A stretch of DNA of 64,000 nt from Brevibacillus brevis (GTDB lineage Bacteria > Bacillota > Bacilli > Brevibacillales > Brevibacillaceae). Location: positions 6,179,001-6,243,000 of the forward strand of contig NZ_CP030117.1 of NCBI RefSeq assembly GCF_001039275.2, in the 5' to 3' direction. The number at the start of each line of letters is the position of its first letter. Within the stretch, counting starts at the first letter, position 1. The notes beneath the pieces were generated by a model. That model did no database searches, was not told where the DNA came from, and saw only the letters and a list, made by a program, of their open reading frames with translations. Shown piece by piece: positions 7,715-16,583 of this stretch. A program made the translations under genes and the position numbers.

Positions 7715-10059
7715 GATGACTCATCTCCTCCCACGCGGCGAAAGACAAACCCGCTGTCCTCATAGGAAGCATGGTATTTCTTGTTATTGCGGTAAAACAT
7801 CAACTCTTCCATGCCGAATCCACCCATCAGGTTCATTTTTTCTATCCCGCTTTTTTGTTCCTCGTGGATGCAGCCCAGCTTGTAGGTTCGTGTGCTCTCA
7901 TCCTTGTGCAGCGCATACTGGACGAAGTCGTTGTGAATATCGGCAAACAAATACTTCTCCTCATAGCGATGCTTTTGCAAAAAATGGAACACTTCGATGT
8001 GAACCGCTGCACGCTCTTCCAGCACCAATGCCAGATCGAGGAACAAATCCTCCTTCGTCAGCACGGTTCGGTTATCATAAGCAGCCCCGACGTTGGCACG
8101 CGCAAGCAGCTCCGCCTCAAAAGATAAAGCAAATGGCGCACGGGTGAGAATCTCGTTCCGACAAAATTGACACAGCCTCTCCACGAGTCCAGCGAGTCGA
8201 TTCCCGCTGAGCAGAGCGCCGCTGCCAATATACCGTTGTTCCATGTAAAAATCACTGCCGCGCGAAGCTTCCAATGACCGGATCGTTTCATGGACCACCG
8301 ATTCGTAATATTCGTCCACGTTTTTACCCAAGTAGTCAGTCGCTTCTCGAACGCTCGTCTTGGCGATTTCCCGCAGTTGCTTATGCAAGGCTTCCAGTTG
8401 CTCGACTTGCTCACCTAACTGCCGATGAATCTGCTCTGCCTGTTTCTCATAGCTCACAAGGATCGAGAGCATCATCTCCCAATCCAGCAGCTCCAGCTTT
8501 TTACCATAAACAGCGTCCAGCAAATGACGAATGAAGGTCCGCACACGCTCCTTATCCCGTGTGAAAAACCCTCCTACGCGAATGTCCTGCCGATCCACTC
8601 TCTCTTGGTAGAGATCGACCAGCTCGGCTTTTATCTGTTCAACCTGTCGAGATGTCTCGCGAATGCCTGTGCGCAGCTCATCCAACAGGTTTGCTCCATT
8701 GGCGTGTTCGGCTGTGAGATAGTAAGCCGCATACAGCCCAAGCCGTTCATCCTCGATGACTGCTTTCTGAATCAAATCAGCCAATGACTCCTGAGACAGC
8801 ATGTGCTCCAGACGTTTACGCGCCCCGGAAACGACATTCGCCTCAAAAAAGGCTTGGCTGCTGCCGTCAAACAAAGCCAGCTCCGCTTCACGCATATTCA
8901 TACTGCAAAGCTCGCTGTAGCTCATGCCAGAGGTCATAAGCCCCGTCATTTCCTCCAGAATATGATCCTCAGGGAGAATGCCAGCCAATTTTCGCTGCAA
9001 ATCATGTGCAGTCAATCCGAGCTCCTCTCTCGCTTTTGTTTTCGGTAACACCTCGCCATCCTGGAGTCGCTCCCAATAGCGGTCAAATACGGCAGAAAGC
9101 ACTGTCAGCGCAATTGCATGAGTCGGTCGCTTTACTTTGGATAGACCTGCCGATGCAAACTTGGTCTGCCCGTGATCGACCGTGATGCTGCGCATAAATT
9201 GCAGCTTGTTATAGCCATCATTGCTTTCATGGAACTCCGACTCTACCTTTTTGTTGTTCAACAGCACCAGCTTGCTGATCAGCTCGTAATTTTCCTGCAT
9301 GTCGCCTTCGATAAACAAGCCATGCTCTGTCTTGTCACTCAATAGATACGCCAGCGAAAATAACGGTGCGTTCACATGCTCCACAGGCAGTTTCACGAGA
9401 TCCTCCGTTACCAACAGATTCGCTCGATAACTGTAGTCGCTTCGCTGATAGCGATTGACCTCTTCCAAAAAGCTGACCGAGAGCGCTGTCGTGAACCCGA
9501 ATGCTTCTCCGTTGTTCTTTTCCTGTAGCAGGACGTACAGGTCGACTGATACGTTTTTAAACAGCTCGTTGAGGTAGCTCTTGAGAAGCAACGTGAGCTC
9601 TGGCAAAAGGATCGTGGCAGGGTCATCCGCCCTTGCCACGACGGCAATATTGACTTGCTGAAAAGCAGTGAACAACTTGCCCATTTCCGCTACCCGCACG
9701 CTTGCCAGCTTCATCACCTTGTTCAATTCCATGGTGACAGCTTCATCAAGTAAAAAACGCTCGTGAATCGAAGTACGCATTTTTTTCTTGTCGGCATCTG
9801 CCTGCGGCAAGCGGCAGCCGATTACTTGCGGATGCTCCCACGTTTTGTCCTGATACGCATGGACATAAAGAACACCGTGACCATTTTGCCAATTGCGCTC
9901 GTTGTGGGCACGAACAGCTTGCAGTGCCTCTACGCTCTTATCCCCGAGAAAAAGGAAGAGCACGGGGTTTTGAATGCTTCGCTGTCCGTTTCCGCTATCC
10001 AGTTGTCTTTCCAATTCCGTAACGTATTGGGTCGCGAACTCTCCTATCAAATCCCGCAT
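7711..10059 (-). CDS. Large uncharacterised partner protein of the tubulin-like GTPase
   Basis: 782 residues with no catalytic motif I recognise. The first 300 residues look alpha/beta (FLFLGDKSVEALQAVRAHNE, VNIAVVARADDPATILLPEL, SVDLYVLLQEKNNGEAFGF). Their layout of a GDKS-like turn followed by strands is loosely like a Rossmann or tubulin-related fold. Residues about 470-600 are strongly helical and charged (EQIHRQLGEQVEQLEALHKQ), a likely coiled coil. It has no signal peptide or membrane segment. It lies between the tubulin-like gene (34-bp gap) and the membrane VWA gene (4-bp overlap). It is probably a dedicated partner or co-filament subunit of the tubulin-like protein; this is inference from position. 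Confidence 0.6.
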   Translation of the reverse strand: MRDLIGEFATQYVTELERQLDSGNGQRSIQNPVLFLFLGDKSVEALQAVRAHNERNWQNGHGVLYVHAYQDKTWEHPQVIGCRLPQADADKKKMRTSIHERFLLDEAVTMELNKVMKLASVRVAEMGKLFTAFQQVNIAVVARADDPATILLPELTLLLKSYLNELFKNVSVDLYVLLQEKNNGEAFGFTTALSVSFLEEVNRYQRSDYSYRANLLVTEDLVKLPVEHVNAPLFSLAYLLSDKTEHGLFIEGDMQENYELISKLVLLNNKKVESEFHESNDGYNKLQFMRSITVDHGQTKFASAGLSKVKRPTHAIALTVLSAVFDRYWERLQDGEVLPKTKAREELGLTAHDLQRKLAGILPEDHILEEMTGLMTSGMSYSELCSMNMREAELALFDGSSQAFFEANVVSGARKRLEHMLSQESLADLIQKAVIEDERLGLYAAYYLTAEHANGANLLDELRTGIRETSRQVEQIKAELVDLYQERVDRQDIRVGGFFTRDKERVRTFIRHLLDAVYGKKLELLDWEMMLSILVSYEKQAEQIHRQLGEQVEQLEALHKQLREIAKTSVREATDYLGKNVDEYYESVVHETIRSLEASRGSDFYMEQRYIGSGALLSGNRLAGLVERLCQFCRNEILTRAPFALSFEAELLARANVGAAYDNRTVLTKEDLFLDLALVLEERAAVHIEVFHFLQKHRYEEKYLFADIHNDFVQYALHKDESTRTYKLGCIHEEQKSGIEKMNLMGGFGMEELMFYRNNKKYHASYEDSGFVFRRVGGDESS

Positions 10060-10093
10060 GCGTCCTCCTCGATTATCAAACGATCGTGATTGT

Positions 10094-13000
10094 TTATTGC
10101 AGCGTCTTGCGCATATCGTTTACTTTTGACCAAACCTTTTTGTAGAACTGGAACAGCTCTTCACCGTTTACGTATTCGTCGCGGTCGTATTCCAGATCAT
10201 TTTTCGTTTCTTGGAAAGCAGATGCGATTTCTTCGAGTTTTGCCAGCAACTGCTGCGTATCCTCTGCTGAAGTCATCGCGTCACTGCGTTTTGCAGCTTT
10301 GCGCTGGATGGTTGCCATGCTCTTGTGATCCAATGCGCGGTATTTTTCATAGATCGCAAATTCAACATGCTTGTTGACTTTCATCAGGTTGATGAACGGC
10401 TCCCACGCATCTTCTTCCTCATCCTTGTCGTAGACGTAGAGCGCACCGCGCTTGCAAATCGTCCCTGTGTAAAGGGCTTCGATGAATCGGGTCACCAGCT
10501 CTTCTTCGTCCTTGATGGCACCTACAATCTGCTCCAGCTCCTGGATTTTGGCCTCGATTTCTTCGTATTTGCGTACTTCTTGTTCGATCAGGCGAATCTG
10601 CTCTGGATAGCGAATCAGGTTTTCTTTTGCCATCTCTTCATTGATACTGCCGAACACATCACGCGTAAATTCTTGCTCCAGACCATCTTTCATGAAGCCT
10701 TTGAGCTCAACCAATGCACGCTTGATCTCTCCAGGACTCAGCTTGGTCGCGTCTCCTTGTGCTTGGTGCTTAGCCAAGAAAGTGGCCAGCGAGAACGGCT
10801 TCGTCACGATGGATTCATAGCGGTTGCTGGTCTGGCTGTCGCTGCCTTTTTCGCGGATGGCTCCGTAGCGCACCGCACGGTCAAACAATTCGCGTACTTT
10901 GGCGTTGTACGCTTTGATCCGTCCGTTTTGGTACGTATCTCCCCACGATTTTTCCGGAATAGGCGATGGGAGGTACGTCCAGTTGTTCTTTTCGGTTTGA
11001 ACGAGGTGGCGTCCGATACCCTCTCTGTCCAGAATTGTACGTTCGTAGCTTTCCTCGTAGACCTTCAACGGTGTGTAAGCGAACAGTGGAACACCGTTTT
11101 TCGTATTCAGCCAGAAGATGCGGTTTTTGACTTCGCTTTCTTTGACGGTAAAGCGCGATCCGCTAATCGCTGTATTTTGATAGTTTTTAATCCCCTTCAA
11201 GATCGATGGTGCCTTCAGGGGCACGGATACAAAGCCCCAGGAAGGGAAGTGCATATTGCCGAGATTATTGCTCAGATGGAAGACCGGAATCGCCTCTTCA
11301 TCCAGCTTGCTCGCAATCTTGCGCTCTACGATGCGATCGAGTGTCTCGTCCTGACCGTATTTGATCACGAGGAATTCTTCCATCGACTTGGTGATCAGCT
11401 CACCGAACTTCTCCGAGAGGAATTCGGAAATCGAGCTGACGATATCCAGCTCCTGCTCTTTGACCCACTGATCGGAATGCCGCAGCAGCTCGCTGGTGAA
11501 ATCACGGATCAGGTCATCCGCCTCTTTTTGCTCCAGGATGTTGCTGACTACCTTGGAGATATCCGGCACGCTGACGATGTTCCAGTAGTATGTCTTGTTG
11601 CCAGTGCGGTCGCTCTCTTCTCCTCCGTTGATCAGGATGTCGCCGTTTTGCTCGAAAATTTGGTTGAGTGCGTTCAAAATCTCAGTAAATACGTTATAAA
11701 TGCGGTTGTTTTCTGCATTCAACAAACGGTGCAGCTCTTCGTAGAATTCGATCATTTGCTCCAGCTTTTCCTGATCAGCCAGGAGCTGGTATTCGTTGAT
11801 CTTCGCTTCGATGTAGCTGTTTTTCTTCTTCTCCTTGGAGATGAAAGCACTGCGGGCATCGCCCAGCTTTTCATTCGCATTCTCTCTTGCGCCCTCGATC
11901 TCAGGCGGGAAGCTCTCCAAATTCGCCTTGAGGCTCTCGATGTAGGAGAGGATCATTTTCATCAGGCAGTAGCCTTTGTCCGAATGAATCAGACGGGACG
12001 CATAGAAAGGTCCTTGCTGCGGGTGCAGGAATACACGCGTGATCATTTCGCCAAAAACAGAGATCATGTCGCCTGGCATCTGCTTTTTGGACTTGATGTA
12101 CGCTTCGCGTGCTTTGGCGAGATAGCCTTGCTCCAGCTCGTGATCGATGCTCACGACTTGCTGAGTGATCACGTTGCCGTAGTTCAGACGTTCGCTGTTC
12201 TCATAGCCTGGCAACGGTTCAGGAACGCGCTCCTCGAACTTGCGAGAAATCGAGTCGATGTCGATTCCGAGCTTGCGGGCGAATTTCTCCGCATCTTCTT
12301 GCGTTGGTGCTACCGTGAACATTTTTTCCATCTTTTTAAACAAGCGATATGCCAAGTACGTTGTCATCTCTTCGATCGGCAAGACAGCAGAGGAAGCACC
12401 GATGACGTTGTATTGGTAGTTGGCTGCGTACGCTTTTGGCATCTGGTTGATGTTCGTACGGATGTTGCTGATATAGTCGTGGATCGCAAACTCTTCACCC
12501 GAGCGCTTTTCTTCGCTCGCCATGAAGTTCGTAATGTTCTCCGCGGTTACGTTCATGCAGTAATCGTAGGCGTTTTCCAGTGCTTTGCCTTCCAGATTGG
12601 TCGCAGAAATCAAATGGCACAGGTTGAATGGTGGCATTGGCGATTGCACGGTAAGTACATTGCCGTATTGCTGGCGGAAACGCTCATTGCGCTCATCCGC
12701 ATTCATCCAGTAGTCCAGCTCTTTTAATGCCGCGTAACCGTTTTTCATGATGTAGTCGCGTGTGTGCGAGCTGAGGCTCTTGTTCGAAAGGTTGACGTCA
12801 GGTGTGAACAGGTAGCCCAACGTATTCACCTTGTCTACCCCTGCACTGCCAAAGTCGCGCTCCAAAATGCCTCGTACGATATAGGCGATGTCGAGGAAGC
12901 AACCGCTCCCCGTTCCCCCGGATAAACCACTCAGGAGAAATACAGTCAGCTTTTTGTTCGTGCCTTCGCACAGCATCTTGACCTTTTTCTCAATCGTTTG

Positions 13001-13483
13001 GACGACTTGCGTAATTTTTGTAAAGAGAAGAAGTCGACCTGCCTGGCGTACACCCGATGCTCCGCTGATTCCGTCCGTAATCGTCAGCTCTGGCGAGAGC
13101 CAATCGGTGATGTACGGCTCCAGAATGCTGCGATTCTGCAACACACCGCCGATCTCAGGATTGGACAGGAGTACGAACTCCGTCACTGGATCGAGCCCGA
13201 TGCCCTTGTACTTTTTGTTGCGGTCATGCTCGTTCGTTTCAAACGCGATAAATTCAATATTGTCCGGCTTTTCCTTGCGCTTCTTGGAAAGCTGGTCAAC
13301 CGGCAGCTTGAAGCGTCTGTTCACTTGGTATTTCAGGCGCAAAAGCGCGTCAATTCCTGTACCGCCAAGACCGATAACGAGCATCGGGTTATCGATTGTA
13401 TCAACGCGAATCTTGTCACTGACGATTCCTCCGCCGAGGGATACGTCCAATTGTTGAATGTGTTCTCTCACGACTGCTTTCAT
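10094..13483 (-). CDS. Giant tubulin-like GTPase (Tubulin_2 family)
   Basis: 1129 residues, far longer than FtsZ (about 350-400). The N-terminus has IGLGGTGIDALLRLKYQV (GLGGTG at 38-43). The tubulin/FtsZ nucleotide-binding signature GLSGGTGSG is at 186-194, followed by the usual helix. The remainder is unlike FtsZ: long helical blocks (about 540-650 and 960-1050, the latter including YEEIEAKIQELEQIV) and a conserved middle ending before residue 900. It matches the 'tubulin like' family found in bacterial multi-gene systems with VWA proteins. GTP binding is well supported by motif; polymerisation is not. AGGAGTGAGTCGATT precedes the ATG. It probably acts in the cytoplasm, recruited by the flanking VWA membrane proteins. 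Confidence 0.85.
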   Translation of the reverse strand: MKAVVREHIQQLDVSLGGGIVSDKIRVDTIDNPMLVIGLGGTGIDALLRLKYQVNRRFKLPVDQLSKKRKEKPDNIEFIAFETNEHDRNKKYKGIGLDPVTEFVLLSNPEIGGVLQNRSILEPYITDWLSPELTITDGISGASGVRQAGRLLLFTKITQVVQTIEKKVKMLCEGTNKKLTVFLLSGLSGGTGSGCFLDIAYIVRGILERDFGSAGVDKVNTLGYLFTPDVNLSNKSLSSHTRDYIMKNGYAALKELDYWMNADERNERFRQQYGNVLTVQSPMPPFNLCHLISATNLEGKALENAYDYCMNVTAENITNFMASEEKRSGEEFAIHDYISNIRTNINQMPKAYAANYQYNVIGASSAVLPIEEMTTYLAYRLFKKMEKMFTVAPTQEDAEKFARKLGIDIDSISRKFEERVPEPLPGYENSERLNYGNVITQQVVSIDHELEQGYLAKAREAYIKSKKQMPGDMISVFGEMITRVFLHPQQGPFYASRLIHSDKGYCLMKMILSYIESLKANLESFPPEIEGARENANEKLGDARSAFISKEKKKNSYIEAKINEYQLLADQEKLEQMIEFYEELHRLLNAENNRIYNVFTEILNALNQIFEQNGDILINGGEESDRTGNKTYYWNIVSVPDISKVVSNILEQKEADDLIRDFTSELLRHSDQWVKEQELDIVSSISEFLSEKFGELITKSMEEFLVIKYGQDETLDRIVERKIASKLDEEAIPVFHLSNNLGNMHFPSWGFVSVPLKAPSILKGIKNYQNTAISGSRFTVKESEVKNRIFWLNTKNGVPLFAYTPLKVYEESYERTILDREGIGRHLVQTEKNNWTYLPSPIPEKSWGDTYQNGRIKAYNAKVRELFDRAVRYGAIREKGSDSQTSNRYESIVTKPFSLATFLAKHQAQGDATKLSPGEIKRALVELKGFMKDGLEQEFTRDVFGSINEEMAKENLIRYPEQIRLIEQEVRKYEEIEAKIQELEQIVGAIKDEEELVTRFIEALYTGTICKRGALYVYDKDEEEDAWEPFINLMKVNKHVEFAIYEKYRALDHKSMATIQRKAAKRSDAMTSAEDTQQLLAKLEEIASAFQETKNDLEYDRDEYVNGEELFQFYKKVWSKVNDMRKTLQ

Positions 13484-13496
13484 AATCGACTCACTC

Positions 13497-15290
13497 CTAG
13501 ACGATGTAATCTACATATAAGGACTTGTTCACATTCGTTAACGAAATTTTGATGCGATCGTTTTTCTTCAGCTCTTTGCCTTTGCTTGCATCGAGTACAC
13601 GTCCGGCCTTTTCGATTCGACAGCTCGAACGGTTTTCGATGATCAGCGTATCGTTTTTTCCTGGTAAAAAGATGACTTTCTCTGTCTCCGCAAACTCAGG
13701 GGCGAGCTGCAAGAGTTGGTGCAGCTTCACTTTTCCTTTGAACGCGTTCAGTTTCTTGTACTGCGGATTGGACTTTTCCCCTGTATCCTCATCCACGATC
13801 TCGATGGCGATTTGGCCCGCGAAGCCCTTGTTCGCCTTGCGATAGATCGACAGTGCGTACAAGCCTGCACCGATCAACAGGATGAGAACCACGGTACCTC
13901 CTACTACGGTCATCCATGGAAATGGTTTCGATTCTGCCGCAGGATCAGTGGTTGTGTTCGGCTTGCTCGCTCCAGAACCTGCTGTTTTCGCAGCGTCTAC
14001 AAGGAATGGCTTTGTCTCCCGGTAAAAACTGGTGTCTTCTGCCTTGATTTTTATCTCGTACGTATGGTCAGACGGGATTGTAAAGCTGCCTTCGAACCCG
14101 CTGCCCGTATTGTTCAGGGCGACCTCATTCGTCTTATTGTCCGTCTTGTCATTGACGATTAATGTTGCCTTCATTTGTTTGTACAGATCAGGACTCGCTA
14201 CCTTCTGTCCGTTTGAAACAAGTGCAGCCTTGATCGGTACGACATCGCCAGCTTTGAAGCTCTTGGCTGTGACTGGCTCCATCTCCAATTGCAGATCGTA
14301 GTTGAAGATGAGGTTAATATCGATTTTTTCCTTCGGGGCACCTTTTACCTGTAGCTTCCAATCGCCCTGCTGTGGCTTGACCAGCTTGATCATCGTGTAC
14401 GCATTGGATTTCGACAGTCTGACCTGGTTGGAAGGAATTTGTACCTCCTTGCCAGCCGGATCGAACAGCTTCACTTCCACTGCTTTTTGCGACATGATCG
14501 AGATGTTGGCTTCCATGACGCTGCCATTCGGGATGGGGATCGGAATTTCCTGAGCCTGACCGTTTGCAACGAAGCTTTTCACCGGGACAACCTTCAGCTT
14601 CAGGTGATTCGCAAAGATTTCGCTCAAGATTTGCGGGAGCTTGTCCGCTGTGCTCGTTTCAAAAAATTTACCATTTGTCTCCGCAGCAATCTGCTGTAGT
14701 GTCGAGCGGTTAAGCTGACCGTCTGCGTTCAAGCCAATCGTGTAAATCGGATAGCCTTTGTCTTTGGCCTCTTTCACTGCTTGCTGTAGCTCTTGATCTG
14801 ACTGTGCTTGGGTACGGCTTGATGCTTTGTTCAAATAGTTGTTTCCGTCTGCCAACAGCACGATAATCGGTGCATTGTTTGGATTGCGTCCTGCATCAAG
14901 GATTTTTACTGCTTCCGTTACCCCGACAGCGATATCGGTGTAGGCTCCTTTTTGCAGACTGTCGATGAAGGCTTTGATATCATTCTTGTCTTCTTCGGAA
15001 TTAATCTCGAGCAGTGCTTTTTCCCGCTCGATCTTGTCGGTATAGGCCACTACACCAACCTTGTTCGCTTGGATCGATGTCATGTCGACGAACATTTTCA
15101 TCGCTTCGTTACTGACTTTGTTCTTATCGCTTTGGGTCATGGAGTTGCTGACGTCCACGACCAGGACAGCGTCCATATTGTTTCCGCTCGTTTGCGCAAA
15201 GGCTGGGTGAGTGACGGAGAGGACACTGACCAAGAGCAGGGCGAGACATGCTACGTATCGACATAACATTCGGAATCGTATTATTTGCAT
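13497..15290 (-). CDS. Exported VWA-domain protein with a cytoplasmic tail
   Basis: 597 residues, first gene of the minus-strand operon. The signal peptide spans about 1-32 (ending HPAFA-QTS). A VWA domain (about 38-220) has the MIDAS variant DVSNSM and LLADGNNY. An Ig-like or beta-sandwich region (about 225-430), one transmembrane helix (about 456-480) and a cytoplasmic C-terminal domain of about 110 residues with a small beta fold (IIENRSSCRIEKAGRVLDA, resembling an FHA-like fold) follow. The topology allows it to relay an outside contact to the GTPases inside. AAAGGAG lies seven bases before the ATG. An ECF-like promoter at 15429-15457 would transcribe it. Confidence 0.8.
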   Translation of the reverse strand: MQIIRFRMLCRYVACLALLLVSVLSVTHPAFAQTSGNNMDAVLVVDVSNSMTQSDKNKVSNEAMKMFVDMTSIQANKVGVVAYTDKIEREKALLEINSEEDKNDIKAFIDSLQKGAYTDIAVGVTEAVKILDAGRNPNNAPIIVLLADGNNYLNKASSRTQAQSDQELQQAVKEAKDKGYPIYTIGLNADGQLNRSTLQQIAAETNGKFFETSTADKLPQILSEIFANHLKLKVVPVKSFVANGQAQEIPIPIPNGSVMEANISIMSQKAVEVKLFDPAGKEVQIPSNQVRLSKSNAYTMIKLVKPQQGDWKLQVKGAPKEKIDINLIFNYDLQLEMEPVTAKSFKAGDVVPIKAALVSNGQKVASPDLYKQMKATLIVNDKTDNKTNEVALNNTGSGFEGSFTIPSDHTYEIKIKAEDTSFYRETKPFLVDAAKTAGSGASKPNTTTDPAAESKPFPWMTVVGGTVVLILLIGAGLYALSIYRKANKGFAGQIAIEIVDEDTGEKSNPQYKKLNAFKGKVKLHQLLQLAPEFAETEKVIFLPGKNDTLIIENRSSCRIEKAGRVLDASKGKELKKNDRIKISLTNVNKSLYVDYIV

Positions 15291-15311
15291 AAGAGCTCCT
15301 TTTCTTGTTCG

Positions 15312-15455
15312 TTACAAAGAATTTGTGAGGTGTTGCAAAGAAAGTAAGACTATGACACTATTACCACTAGATTCAAGAAGTAGAAGACGGATGATAAAAA
15401 AGTACTAGAATGATTGCCCCTTACTCGTAATACGATACGACATGATTCTTTGTTA
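15312..15455. repeat. CAAAGAA repeats in the divergent control region
   Basis: TTACAAAGAAT (15312-15322) and TTGCAAAGAAA (15333-15343) are direct copies 21 bp apart, i.e. two helical turns. An inverted copy, ATTCTTTGTTA (15445-15455), lies at the other side of the intergenic region between the two divergent operons. This is a candidate binding site for a shared regulator; no regulator gene is in the cluster. Confidence 0.45.
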
Positions 15456-15457
15456 CA
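15429..15457 (-). promoter_or_regulatory. ECF-sigma-like promoter of the VWA/tubulin operon
   Basis: On the minus strand: TGTAAC (15457-15452), 17 bp, CGTATT (15434-15429). The -35 equals the TGTAAC recorded for Bacillus sigma-X-type promoters and the -10 begins CGT. A leader of about 130 nt would result. Prediction only; no good sigma-A pair was found for this operon. Confidence 0.4.
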
Positions 15458-15487
15458 GATTTCGACAACTTCGTTAGGAGAAATTTT

Positions 15488-15637
15488 ATGTTAACTTACT
15501 TTCTGTTGTTTGCGGCTTTTTTGCTGCTAGCGGTCCGATTCCTCAAGCTGCTGCGACTGAAACGGCGCAATCTCTCCAACGCCGAAATCGATCAGCATCT
15601 TCATGCCTTACTGAATGAGAAGAGGGATTCGCCATGA
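15488..15637 (+). CDS. 49-residue single-pass membrane protein
   Basis: ATG at 15488 is preceded by AGGAG at 15476-15480, seven bases upstream. The product is MLTYFLLFAAFLLLAVRF followed by a basic stretch (KLLRLKRRN) and a short polar tail. It has one transmembrane helix with a positive cytoplasmic side. The TGA stop overlaps the ATG of the next gene (ATGA), a typical operon junction that supports real translation. It is the first gene of the plus-strand arm of the tubulin/GTPase cluster. Function unknown; a regulatory micropeptide for one of the neighbouring membrane proteins is possible. Confidence 0.7.
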   Translation: MLTYFLLFAAFLLLAVRFLKLLRLKRRNLSNAEIDQHLHALLNEKRDSP

Positions 15638-16569
15638 GAAAACGAATCGGCGTACAATTTCGCAAAACCCGTAAAACCACTCATACGTATGAAAGAATTC
15701 AAGCGTGCACGCGATGCCATACATACCACGTCCTGTGGGAGACGCATTGTGAGACTTGCGGGAGCGCCTATATACCGATCCGCCAGGTTTCCCACGCTGT
15801 GACGCGCCGCTATGTGCAAACGCGCTTCTTGCTCTTGGGCTTGTTCGTCTGTCTTGCTGTCCTCTCTGCGGAGACCGTTTTGCAATTAGCTCTCGCAGGA
15901 GGTATTGGCTGTGTGTTGTTCGTCCTGTTTTTCGTGATGCAGAAAAAATATGGCACTTATGAAAGAGACGTACAATTCCAACACTTTTTGACGAGGGAAA
16001 TGGAGACGATCAAGAAGTCACTCCTCCGTCATTTGGAGGAAGTGGGCAACGACGTCAAAGAAGGACATCTTAAGGAAGCTTATGAAAAAACGAGAGAGAT
16101 CGGACATTTCATCGATTCCGATACGATCAAGATACGCAAGATCATGTTCCTCAATCATTACGTCCTGCGCAAAGACATGGAGCTGGAGCTCGAAACGCTC
16201 ATCCCGTCTATGTACGACAAGGACTTCATGGAATATGTCCGCGAAGTCATCAAGGTCCAGCCTTCGCTCGTCAAAAATTCCGTGCTTACTTATGTTAGAC
16301 GTTATAAAAATCAAATATTGTTGCTGGAAAACGGGGATCAGCTCATCGGTCAAGTGGCAGGTGCAGCGCTCCGCATGAAGTCTTATGTGGACGAGTATCA
16401 GGATCTGATTATCGAATTTATCGATTTTTTGCCTCGCGAGCGCCTTTTACGATTGGCAAAAATGGTACAAACCCATAAGGATGAAGGTTGGGAACAACTA
16501 TATCATTCTACCAAAAACAGGGTAGATACGCATTACGCGTTTGACCCGGATTTCAAAGGCTTACTGTGA
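15634..16569 (+). CDS. Zinc-ribbon membrane protein
   Basis: 311 residues. An N-terminal four-Cys zinc ribbon (CTRCHTYHVLWETHCETCG, about 25-43) is followed by two closely spaced transmembrane helices (about 65-110) and a cytoplasmic helical domain of about 190 residues. That domain has no recognisable enzymatic motif. The paired CxxC echoes the zinc ribbon of the GTPase encoded on the other arm. It is joined by ATGA overlap to the 49-aa gene and by overlap or near-contact to the 593-aa gene downstream. It is probably a membrane scaffold of the same system; function inferred from context only. Confidence 0.7.
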   Translation: MRKRIGVQFRKTRKTTHTYERIQACTRCHTYHVLWETHCETCGSAYIPIRQVSHAVTRRYVQTRFLLLGLFVCLAVLSAETVLQLALAGGIGCVLFVLFFVMQKKYGTYERDVQFQHFLTREMETIKKSLLRHLEEVGNDVKEGHLKEAYEKTREIGHFIDSDTIKIRKIMFLNHYVLRKDMELELETLIPSMYDKDFMEYVREVIKVQPSLVKNSVLTYVRRYKNQILLLENGDQLIGQVAGAALRMKSYVDEYQDLIIEFIDFLPRERLLRLAKMVQTHKDEGWEQLYHSTKNRVDTHYAFDPDFKGLL

Positions 16570-16583
16570 AGGAGGAGCCTTTT

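Noticed and set aside
10325-12727. 800-codon plus-strand ORF opposite the tubulin-like gene
   Set aside because: It lies wholly inside the 1129-aa tubulin-like gene, has no ribosome site and an implausible Phe/Leu/Val/Arg/Gln-rich composition. The tubulin signature confirms the other strand.
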